Source: Acidobacteriaceae bacterium
Lineage (GTDB): Bacteria; Acidobacteriota; Terriglobia; Terriglobales; Acidobacteriaceae
Length of the DNA: 11,324 nt
NCBI GenBank assembly: GCA_009781125.1
Contig: WQYS01000051.1
Location: 1-11,324, forward strand
Direction: 5' to 3'
Shown: positions 1 to 5,974 of the stretch, one piece after another
How positions within the stretch are numbered: position 1 is the first letter of the stretch
How the letters are laid out: every line of letters starts with the position of its first letter
Notes under the pieces: model-generated
Database searches by the model: none
The model's input: only the letters and a program-made list of their open reading frames with translations
Told to the model about the DNA's origin: nothing
Translations under genes and position numbers: made by a program

Positions 1-947
1 GCGCAGACGGTAAACAGCGCGGTCTGGCGATGGCGCTGGCGGGCAACGGACGCTGGGCCTATCTCGATCCGAAGCTGGGCGCGATGCACGCCGTAGCCGA
101 AGCCGCGCGCAAGGTCGCTTGTACTGGCGCGACTCCAGTAGCAGCGACGAACTGCCTGAACTTCGGCAATCCAGAGAAGCCGGAGATTATGGCGCAGTTC
201 TCAGCGGCGATTGATGGTCTTGCTGAGGCTTGCACTGCCTTGGGAACCCCGATTACCGGCGGCAACGTCTCGCTCTATAACGAAACCAAGGGTGAGGGGA
301 TTTACCCAACTCCGGTGCTTGGAGTGGTAGGGATCATTGATGATGTGTCCAAGGCCGTGCCAGCGCATTTCCAAAACGAGGACGATCTGATAGCGGTCTT
401 TTCTCCTTATTGCGCGCAATGGGACGAGGAAAATGATACATACACGTATGAAGGAAGTTTCGGATCATCTGCGTATGCTCAAGTTGTCCTCGGGCAATTC
501 TGGGGTGCTCCTCCAGGAATTGCGGTTGAGCATGATCGCAAGGCAAATGAAGTGATAGCCGAACTGGCGAAGCTCGGATTGTTGAGTTCGGCAAGTGATA
601 TCTCAGACGGTGGCCTTGCAGTTGCAGTCGTGAAGGCCTCGCTTCCAAAGAACATGGGTGTTCGTATTAATGATCTCGACCACGGCTCGTCGATGGTAAC
701 GAGTTTATTCGGTGAATGGGCGTGCAGTTTCTTGGTATCTTTTCCCCGAGGATCACTTGAACAAATTCAGGACTTTTGGAAACAACGTAGATTGGGTGGT
801 CTACGCGTTATCGGCCATACCGGAGGAACGCAGATCGAGATCAGTTGCCGCGGAGATAAGTTGATCTCTGGCGACATTCAAGATTTCAAAAAAGCATATA
901 TGGGTACGCTTGAATCACAACTCGTAGCGGAGGTGGTGACAGCATGA
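1..947 (+). CDS. purL: Phosphoribosylformylglycinamidine synthase, large subunit (C-terminal part)
   Basis: This is the 3' end of PurL, which converts FGAR, ATP and glutamine-derived ammonia to FGAM in step 4 of de novo purine synthesis. The frame is open from base 3 and the gene begins upstream; about 314 residues are visible of a family usually near 740-780. Conserved stretches are GNGRWAYLDP, an AVAEAARK..C.GA.PVA segment followed by TNCLNFGNP, GGNVSLYNE (second ATP/FGAR half) and SDISDGGLAVAV near the C-terminus. The stop overlaps the purF start as ATGA (944-947), so the two are translationally coupled in an operon. Base composition is odd: a 60-base count gives about 72% GC at 1-60 but 47% at 661-720 and 40% at 841-900, before purF returns to about 70%. 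Family assignment is secure. Confidence 0.96.
   Translation, partial: ADGKQRGLAMALAGNGRWAYLDPKLGAMHAVAEAARKVACTGATPVAATNCLNFGNPEKPEIMAQFSAAIDGLAEACTALGTPITGGNVSLYNETKGEGIYPTPVLGVVGIIDDVSKAVPAHFQNEDDLIAVFSPYCAQWDEENDTYTYEGSFGSSAYAQVVLGQFWGAPPGIAVEHDRKANEVIAELAKLGLLSSASDISDGGLAVAVVKASLPKNMGVRINDLDHGSSMVTSLFGEWACSFLVSFPRGSLEQIQDFWKQRRLGGLRVIGHTGGTQIEISCRGDKLISGDIQDFKKAYMGTLESQLVAEVVTA
929..935 (+). promoter_or_regulatory. Ribosome binding site of purF inside purL
   Basis: GGAGGTG lies within the last codons of purL, with the GGAGG core ending 10 bases before the purF ATG at 944. Together with the ATGA stop/start overlap it fixes the purF start and indicates coupled translation. Confidence 0.7.
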
Positions 948-2443
948 GCTTTGTTCAGAGCAGCGACGCGTTTCGAGCCGGAGAAGAGTTGCTGGACGAC
1001 GAAACACCCTTTGACAAGCTGCGCGAAGAGTGCGGCGTCATGGCGATTTACAACCATTCCGACGCGGCGCGGCTGACCTACTGGGGGCTGTATTCGCTGC
1101 AACATCGCGGGCAGGAGTCGGCTGGCATCGCCTCTGCCGATGGACACACCGTCAACGACATCAAGGGCATGGGCCTGGTCGCAGAGATATTTACTGACGA
1201 CGTGCTGTTCCGCTTGCCGGGACACATGGCCATCGGGCACACGCGCTACTCCACCACTGGCGACTCGGCGTTGCTGAACGCGCAGCCCATCGCCGTGGAA
1301 TCGACCAAAGGTCTGATCTCCATTGCGCATAATGGCAACCTCATCAATCTAGGCAACACCAAAGCCCGGCTGGAGCGCGATGGTGCCATCTTCCAGACCA
1401 CCTCCGACTCGGAGGTCATCGTGCAGCTCATCGCGCACTCGAAGCAGGCTGCGCTGGTCGATTGCATGGCCGAGGGTCTGGCCCAGGTCGAGGGAGCCTT
1501 CTCCATTGTGATGTTGACGCGCAACCGCATCTTTGCCGCGCGCGATCCGCACGGGCTGCGTCCGCTTTCGATGGGGCGCATCCAGGGCGTCGACGGCGCG
1601 CCCGACACGATTGTCTTCGCGTCGGAGACCTGCGCCTTCGACCTGCTTCATGCCAAATATGAGCGCGACGTAAAACCCGGCGAGCTGGTCATGGTCTCGG
1701 AAGAGGGCGTGACCTCGCGCTTCTTCAATACCACAACGCCCCAGGCAAGCTGCATCTTCGAGCATGTCTACTTCGCGCGGCCCGACTCGCGCATCTTCGG
1801 GCGCTGGGTACAGAAGAGCCGCGAAGAGATGGGCCGCCAGCTCTCGCGCGAGGCCCCTGTCGCGGCGGATCTTGTTGTCCCCGTGCCCGACTCGGGTGTG
1901 ACCGCGGCGCTGGGCTACGCCGCTGAATCGGGAATCCCGTTTAACCTGGGACTGATCCGCAATCACTACGTGGGCCGCACCTTCATCCAGCCCGAGCAGC
2001 GCGTGCGCGACTTCGGCGTCCGCATGAAGCTGAATCCGGTGCGCTCGCTGCTCGAAGGCAAGCGCGTCATCCTCATCGACGACTCGATTGTCCGTGGCAC
2101 CACCTCGCGCAAGATCGTGCGCATGGTGCGCGCCGCCGGAGCTACCGAGGTGCATATGCGCATCTCGTGTCCGCCGACCATCTCGCCCTGCTACTACGGA
2201 ATCGACACGCCAGACAAGAAAGACCTGATCGCCGCCAACCACACCATCGATGAGATCCGGCAGTTTATTGAAGCCGATTCGCTGGCCTATCTTTCGCTGG
2301 TGGGGCTGACGCACGCCTGCACCACTGGAGAACCCATCGACGGACTGGCTCCGGCCAGCTTCTGCACGGCCTGTTACACAGGGGATTACCCGACCCAGGT
2401 TGTCGATGTTAGCGAAATACTGCCTGCGGCTGCGGCTATATAA
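944..2443 (+). CDS. purF: Amidophosphoribosyltransferase (Fe-S type PurF)
   Basis: PurF catalyses the committed step of purine synthesis: PRPP plus glutamine gives 5-phosphoribosylamine, glutamate and pyrophosphate. The 499-residue protein has an N-terminal Ntn glutamine amidotransferase domain; EECGV places the nucleophile at Cys30 after a 29-residue leader that should be removed autocatalytically. GHTRYSTTG, AHNGNL and SDSEV are typical of this domain. The C-terminal phosphoribosyltransferase domain carries the PRPP loop VILIDDSIVRGTT at residues 375-387. Cys270, Cys416 and the CTAC pair Cys474/Cys477 match the ligand pattern of the 4Fe-4S enzyme of Bacillus subtilis; the 146-residue spacing of the first two equals that between B. 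subtilis Cys236 and Cys382 as I recall it. The gene follows purL with a 4-base overlap. No clear intrinsic terminator is seen after it, only a short A/T stem at 2443-2457. Confidence 0.97.
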   Translation: MSFVQSSDAFRAGEELLDDETPFDKLREECGVMAIYNHSDAARLTYWGLYSLQHRGQESAGIASADGHTVNDIKGMGLVAEIFTDDVLFRLPGHMAIGHTRYSTTGDSALLNAQPIAVESTKGLISIAHNGNLINLGNTKARLERDGAIFQTTSDSEVIVQLIAHSKQAALVDCMAEGLAQVEGAFSIVMLTRNRIFAARDPHGLRPLSMGRIQGVDGAPDTIVFASETCAFDLLHAKYERDVKPGELVMVSEEGVTSRFFNTTTPQASCIFEHVYFARPDSRIFGRWVQKSREEMGRQLSREAPVAADLVVPVPDSGVTAALGYAAESGIPFNLGLIRNHYVGRTFIQPEQRVRDFGVRMKLNPVRSLLEGKRVILIDDSIVRGTTSRKIVRMVRAAGATEVHMRISCPPTISPCYYGIDTPDKKDLIAANHTIDEIRQFIEADSLAYLSLVGLTHACTTGEPIDGLAPASFCTACYTGDYPTQVVDVSEILPAAAAI

Positions 2444-2460
2444 AATTTTTCTGAAAAAGT

Positions 2461-2968
2461 ATCTACATATGCGCTCCGTGCTCAGTAGATGCCGTGGTGG
2501 TTACCGTTCCTAAGCTGCCGGGCAGTTTTCGGGATGTCTTGGGCACGGCGGCGACACGGGTTCGCTTCAGCGGCAGATACAGTACGCGCAGCAGCTTCCA
2601 TAACCGTCCTACGCTGAACTGCACACCCTGATCTGCAAGCAAGGCTTGCCTTAGCTGGGTCAGGGTCAAGTCAGGGTTGCGGGTAACCTGTTCGCGCAGA
2701 TAAGAGGCGACCTCGTCCGTCATGCGGCCGCGCGGCCCAGGCTTATGGCGCACACGCTCGGCCTGTCCGGTTAGTCTACGCTGTCGGACTACCTTCTGAG
2801 CCCACCCGTAGCTTACGGCAAACCGTTGTGCAATCGTTAGTAACCCATCATCGCCGCGATCATAGGCCAGCAAGAGCTTTCTGCGCAGGTCGTCATCGTA
2901 TGCTCTAGCCATTCCAACACCATCATAAATAAAAATATTGTAGAAAAATCTACTGAATTACAAGTAGA
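2461..2968. mobile_element. Possible IS630-type insertion sequence remnant
   Basis: The transposase fragment is bracketed by short related motifs. TCTAC/GTAGA occurs at 2462-2466 and 2485-2489 on the left, and at 2940-2944, 2949-2953 and 2964-2968 on the right. The longest inverted match is TCAGTAGAT (2482-2490) with ATCTACTGA (2948-2956). A 9-base match could arise by chance and no TA target duplication can be assigned, so the limits are tentative. The element sits exactly at the boundary between the purine genes and the glycan genes. Confidence 0.35.
2463..2912 (-). CDS. Truncated IS630-family transposase (N-terminal HTH part)
   Basis: The 149-residue product resembles the N-terminal DNA-binding part of IS630-type transposases. 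It begins MARAYDDDLRRKLL, has a first helix-turn-helix at about residues 24-46 (LLTIAQRFAVSYGWAQKVV) and a basic linker with GRM. A second winged helix follows at about 65-115 (LTLTQLRQALL, then FSVGRLWKLL). Full IS630 transposases are about 330-350 residues with a DDE nuclease domain; that domain is absent here and the frame ends in an unconserved tail. The minus-strand -1 frame next to the break reads RRRAQDIPKTARQLRNG before its stop at 2482, which could be the frameshifted continuation into the next domain. The gene faces purF tail to tail, with 19 bases between the two stop codons. It is probably inactive for transposition; a domesticated HTH regulator is a less likely reading. Confidence 0.75.
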   Translation of the reverse strand: MARAYDDDLRRKLLLAYDRGDDGLLTIAQRFAVSYGWAQKVVRQRRLTGQAERVRHKPGPRGRMTDEVASYLREQVTRNPDLTLTQLRQALLADQGVQFSVGRLWKLLRVLYLPLKRTRVAAVPKTSRKLPGSLGTVTTTASTEHGAHM

Positions 2969-3110
2969 AATTATACACACGTAGTAACTTGCAAGCGCAA
3001 ATATGGTATCTTTCCCGTTAATTCTCAGGAAAAGTATTCGTAACCAGACGGGGTGAAATTATTGGAACTTAAATAATCAATAACGGTTACTTGGTGTTGT
3101 TATTTGCAAT
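2913..3110. other. AT-rich intergenic stretch with nested inverted repeats
   Basis: No gene is visible in these 198 bases. The left part carries the GTAGA/TCTAC cluster described for the insertion remnant. The right part has GTAACC (3040-3045) facing GGTTAC (3085-3090), with an inner pair ATTATT (3058-3063) and AATAAT (3072-3077). The stretch lies downstream of the minus-strand glycosyltransferase and upstream of the minus-strand transposase. It may therefore hold the end of the glycosyltransferase transcript and the transposase promoter, but no T-tract terminator is seen. Confidence 0.4.
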
Positions 3111-4067
3111 TTACACAGTAGAGCTGTGTGATTCGATAACTCTGGCAAGTACGCGAGGCATGTTCCGGTCAGGCTTCCATGCGCCGGTTCGATTGAGCCA
3201 TCCATCCCAGAGTCCTGCAAGGATAGCACGGCGTAGAACCTCTTTGTCCCTGTTCTTTCTAAGAAAACCTAATTGTGTCCGATAAGCCCACCATAGAGTG
3301 TGCAGTTTCTTGCGCCGGGAAGAGTGCTTTTTCCAGAATAGAATTTCGTTGCGCGCCATGTAGTACCAGTAGTAAGGCTTGGCTATACGGCTCTCGGGGT
3401 GATCCGTGGCATGATATATCTTCGACTCGAAATCAATTACGTTGCGGTAACCGGCCTTGAGCGCGCGCAGGCTCAGATCGGTGTCTTCCCAATAAGCGAA
3501 GAGATTCGGATCGAAACCTCCGATCCTGCGAAGTGCCGCGACTCGGACGAGCAGTGCAGTACCAAGGAGTACAATCTGGTCCGGATACTTTAAAGACCAC
3601 TCCATTGCTGTACCAATCTGTTTATTAAGTGTATAAGCGGGAACTTCAGGGTTGAACCTTCCTCCTGCATTCTGAAGCTCGAGGGGATTTTGTAAAGACG
3701 CAATGAGAGGAGATACAAGAGCAATGGAAGAGTCGGCCTCGGCGCGACGGACCAGAGAAGAAAGCGTTCCGGGTTCCGTAACCGCATCGCTGTTCAGGAG
3801 CCATACATAGCCGGCATTCATTCGCAGAGCGAGGTCGATTCCCAGGTTGCAGCCCCCGGCGTATCCCAGGTTCACCTCGGAACGAATCAACTCGGTATGC
3901 TCATCTGCGAGTTTGCCAATAGCCTGGAACGATTCGGGTTTGCTTCCGTTATCGATAAGGACAATTCGATAGGATGGGTAGTCCAGCTTTCGGACAGAAG
4001 CTACTGCTGCGGCTGTTTCTTCGTGCGAATTCCAGTTAAGAATTACAATGATGACTAGCGGATGCAC
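3111..4067 (-). CDS. Family 2 glycosyltransferase, rhamnosyltransferase-like
   Basis: This GT-A fold transferase should move a nucleotide-activated sugar, plausibly dTDP-rhamnose, onto a growing glycan at the cytoplasmic face. From the chosen GTG start it has 318 residues. VILNWNS at the N-terminus, LIDNGS (37-42), NLGYAGGCNLGI (66-77), the metal-site motif LNSDA (91-95) and GGFDPNLF..WEDTDLSLR (183-201) are the usual WbbL/RfbN-like signature. A longer frame from ATG at 4178 adds 37 AT-rich, unconserved codons and would overlap the divergent neighbour, so I prefer GTG at 4067, placed directly before HPLVIIVILNW. No Shine-Dalgarno sequence precedes either start. The C-terminal third is basic and aromatic, suggesting peripheral membrane contact. 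It is divergent from the beta-helix gene. Acceptor and donor sugars cannot be read from sequence. Confidence 0.88.
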   Translation of the reverse strand: MHPLVIIVILNWNSHEETAAAVASVRKLDYPSYRIVLIDNGSKPESFQAIGKLADEHTELIRSEVNLGYAGGCNLGIDLALRMNAGYVWLLNSDAVTEPGTLSSLVRRAEADSSIALVSPLIASLQNPLELQNAGGRFNPEVPAYTLNKQIGTAMEWSLKYPDQIVLLGTALLVRVAALRRIGGFDPNLFAYWEDTDLSLRALKAGYRNVIDFESKIYHATDHPESRIAKPYYWYYMARNEILFWKKHSSRRKKLHTLWWAYRTQLGFLRKNRDKEVLRRAILAGLWDGWLNRTGAWKPDRNMPRVLARVIESHSSTV

Positions 4068-4190
4068 AAAACTATAATAAGTTTGCAATGTTCTAGTATC
4101 CTGAATGATAAACGTTATAATTCTATAATTTGTTATTAGATGCACAAAAGAGAATAGATGTTGCTTTTGTGGATACAAAAAGGAGCGCTA
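4068..4190. promoter_or_regulatory. Divergent promoter region with 11-bp direct repeat
   Basis: These 123 AT-rich bases separate the minus-strand glycosyltransferase from the plus-strand beta-helix gene. TATAAT occurs on the plus strand at 4073-4078 and 4124-4129; the second is the better candidate -10 for the beta-helix gene, but its -35 region is weak. GATGCACAAAA occurs twice, at 4061-4071 and 4139-4149, flanking the region. Downstream, CACAAAA (4143-4149) can pair with TTTTGTG (4165-4171), while TTTTGT (4165-4170) can pair with ACAAAA (4175-4180); the two stems exclude each other and end at the ribosome binding site. Regulatory meaning is inferred. Confidence 0.45.
4181..4185 (+). promoter_or_regulatory. 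Ribosome binding site deciding the beta-helix start
   Basis: AGGAG is followed by five bases and then ATG at 4191. The earlier in-frame ATG at 4158 has no such site and would put 11 residues in front of a clear signal peptide, so 4191 is the likely start. Confidence 0.8.
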
Positions 4191-5909
4191 ATGAAGTTAG
4201 CCATATTCTATCGAACCCTGTTACGCATAGCCAGGCCTCTTCTGATTGTAAATTGCGTTACTTCACAATATGCCGCGGCTTCGAGTAATGGATCCTCAAA
4301 TGGAGCAGCGGGTATGCACCAATGGTTTATACGTCCTGATGGAGGTGACCGGAAACAGTGTACGGGTGAAGTGGATGCTCCCTACCATGGCAAGGGAACG
4401 ATGCAACCCTGTGCATTCAGGCATCCTTATTATTTATTTACCAACGATGAATACAACAATAAACACTGGGTGGTCGAGGGCGGCGACACGATTCTGATTC
4501 ATGGCGGCCCGTATCGCATGGGATATAAAGGGCCCGCTGCGCGCGACTACTGGGGAAGCTGTCCTGGCGATCCTTTCGGTTGCACTATGCCTCCGATTCC
4601 GTCGGGTACGCCTGGCCATCCGACTCGACTGCTGGGCGAAGATCACGGAGCCTGTAAGCAGAAGACCCAGTTGTATGGAGGTTATGGGCTGGGAACAGTA
4701 ATTAATCTGGCAGGTGCGAAGAATGTGGAGATTGAGTGTCTTGAACTAACAGATCACACGCAATGTACGCGCGTCGGAGCCGGATATCCCGCATCGGAAG
4801 GATGTAACTCATCGTTTCCGCTCGATGATTACTCTAGTGTGGGAATTGGGACGAATACTGAAACCGCTAATATTACTTTGCGCGATCTGTATATTCATGG
4901 ATTTACCTCTCGGGGAATTATTGGAGCTATTGGCGGCGAGATTGATGTTGAGCGCGTAAGGATCGCTTTCAATGGAGCCGCCGGTTGGGACTTTGATGAT
5001 GGCAAAGGAACAAAGAGCAGTCCGAGTGCATGGGTGAAGGCCTCCTACTTGACCGTCGAATGGAATGGTTGCAATGAGGAGTATCCCATACGCCATGAAG
5101 TTCCGGCGCATAACTGTTTCGATCAAGACCATGGCGGTTACGGCGATGGAATTGGCACGCCGGATACGACGCTGAACTTCACTTGCAACCATTGCATTAT
5201 CCGCTACAACACGCAGGATGGATTCGATCTTCTGCATGCCAGTGGCAGTACGATTGCAATCTCGAACTCGATGGCTTACGGAAATATGGGGCAGCAATGG
5301 AAGATAGGAGCTATGCGTGAAGTTCGCTTCCAAAACAACCTTACCGTCAATAACTGTAAGAGGCTATCCGCGCCGGTAAAGGACGCTCCTGCGGACTACA
5401 ACCGCTATCTTTCTCTGTTTTGCAGAGCTGGTGGCGATGGTATTACTTTTGTTGTAACCGATGGGGGAAAGTATATATTCCAGAGTAATAGCTTTGCAGG
5501 GTATGGAGCTACAAGCTATGACATCCAGTGCAGCGGGACCTGCTCAACTGCAAGTATTATTTTCCAGAACAATCTCAATATAGGAATTAAGAGTCCCTAC
5601 GACGGCAGGCCTCCAGGAATTTTCTACTTAGGAGAAAATGTTCCACGTGGAACATTATTAGAGAATCATAATATTTATTACAATATGCGCACCTGCCCCG
5701 TGGGACATGCAGAGCGCTGTGTTGATCCTAAAATTGCATATCTCCCTCAATGGAAAGGCGAAGAAAGTCTTGACGGCATCGATTTTCATCTAACCAGCGA
5801 AAGTCCAGCGCGAGGCGCGGGAGTATCGGTTGGTATAGATACCGATCACGACGGCATGTTGCGGTCAGGTAGTTCTGTAGATATTGGAGCTTTTCAGTAT
5901 CGCCATTGA
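4191..5909 (+). CDS. Secreted cysteine-rich right-handed beta-helix protein
   Basis: The 572-residue product begins with a probable signal peptide: basic MKLAIFYRTLLRIAR, a short hydrophobic stretch and an AAA-S cleavage region near residue 30. The mature part has repeated short beta-strand patterns such as ANITLRDLYIHG, TLNFTCNHCIIRYN, STIAISNSMAYGN and EVRFQNNLTVNN, typical of pectate-lyase-like parallel beta-helices. It ends with ESPARGAG and SVDIGAFQY, the closing motif seen in choice-of-anchor Q type beta-helix proteins. I count 18 cysteines in the mature region, consistent with disulfides outside the cytoplasm. I cannot assign catalytic residues, so lyase, epimerase, hydrolase and purely binding roles are all open. 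Its position among glycosyltransferases suggests a glycan substrate. A parS-like palindrome lies inside the gene at 5637-5656 and encodes part of ENVPRGTLL. Confidence 0.85.
   Translation: MKLAIFYRTLLRIARPLLIVNCVTSQYAAASSNGSSNGAAGMHQWFIRPDGGDRKQCTGEVDAPYHGKGTMQPCAFRHPYYLFTNDEYNNKHWVVEGGDTILIHGGPYRMGYKGPAARDYWGSCPGDPFGCTMPPIPSGTPGHPTRLLGEDHGACKQKTQLYGGYGLGTVINLAGAKNVEIECLELTDHTQCTRVGAGYPASEGCNSSFPLDDYSSVGIGTNTETANITLRDLYIHGFTSRGIIGAIGGEIDVERVRIAFNGAAGWDFDDGKGTKSSPSAWVKASYLTVEWNGCNEEYPIRHEVPAHNCFDQDHGGYGDGIGTPDTTLNFTCNHCIIRYNTQDGFDLLHASGSTIAISNSMAYGNMGQQWKIGAMREVRFQNNLTVNNCKRLSAPVKDAPADYNRYLSLFCRAGGDGITFVVTDGGKYIFQSNSFAGYGATSYDIQCSGTCSTASIIFQNNLNIGIKSPYDGRPPGIFYLGENVPRGTLLENHNIYYNMRTCPVGHAERCVDPKIAYLPQWKGEESLDGIDFHLTSESPARGAGVSVGIDTDHDGMLRSGSSVDIGAFQYRH
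5637..5656. promoter_or_regulatory. parS: parS-like ParB-binding palindrome
   Basis: AATGTTCCACGTGGAACATT is a perfect 20-base palindrome. Its core TGTTCCACGTGGAACA (5639-5654) fits the broadly conserved parS consensus TGTTNCACGTGNAACA, and I recall the same core from Pseudomonas parS sites. parS is the centromere-like site where ParB loads, spreads and recruits SMC; chromosomal copies cluster around oriC and may lie inside genes, as here. ParB binding at this copy is inferred from sequence only. parA and parB are not in the window. Confidence 0.8.
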
Positions 5910-5923
5910 CATATGGGTTTAGA

Positions 5924-5974
5924 GCGGGTTGATCTTCAGTTACTATGTTCGGTACGCCCTGAAGATCGACCCGC
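5924..5974. terminator. Strong stem-loop at the convergent junction
   Basis: GCGGGTTGATCTTCAG (5924-5939) pairs with CTGAAGATCGACCCGC (5959-5974) over 16 positions, with one G-U wobble and a 19-base loop. It spans the 33-base gap between the beta-helix stop and the minus-strand glycosyltransferase stop and includes the last codons of the latter. Neither side has a T-tract, so it is not a classical intrinsic terminator. It could still protect or end both converging transcripts. Confidence 0.4.

Noticed and set aside
1349..2314. 321-codon minus-strand frame opposite purF
   Set aside because: It is rich in His, Arg and Asp as expected from the complement of a GC-rich gene, and purF on the other strand is unambiguous.
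2443..2457. A/T stem TTTTT-ctg-AAAAA after purF as an intrinsic terminator
   Set aside because: It has only five A-T pairs, no GC-rich stem and no T-tract after it.
3113..3129. ACACAG/CTGTGT hairpin at the end of the first GT2 gene as a terminator
   Set aside because: It is a six-base stem lying before the stop codon with no following T-tract on the minus strand.
4168..4176. DnaA-box-like TGTGGATAC
   Set aside because: It is a single 8-of-9 match; about two such matches are expected by chance in a window this size, and no cluster is present even though a parS site lies nearby.
4068..4178. N-terminal extension of the first GT2 from ATG 4178
   Set aside because: The 37 residues are AT-driven and unconserved, precede the fold, and would overlap the divergent gene's upstream frame; GTG 4067 fits the family start.
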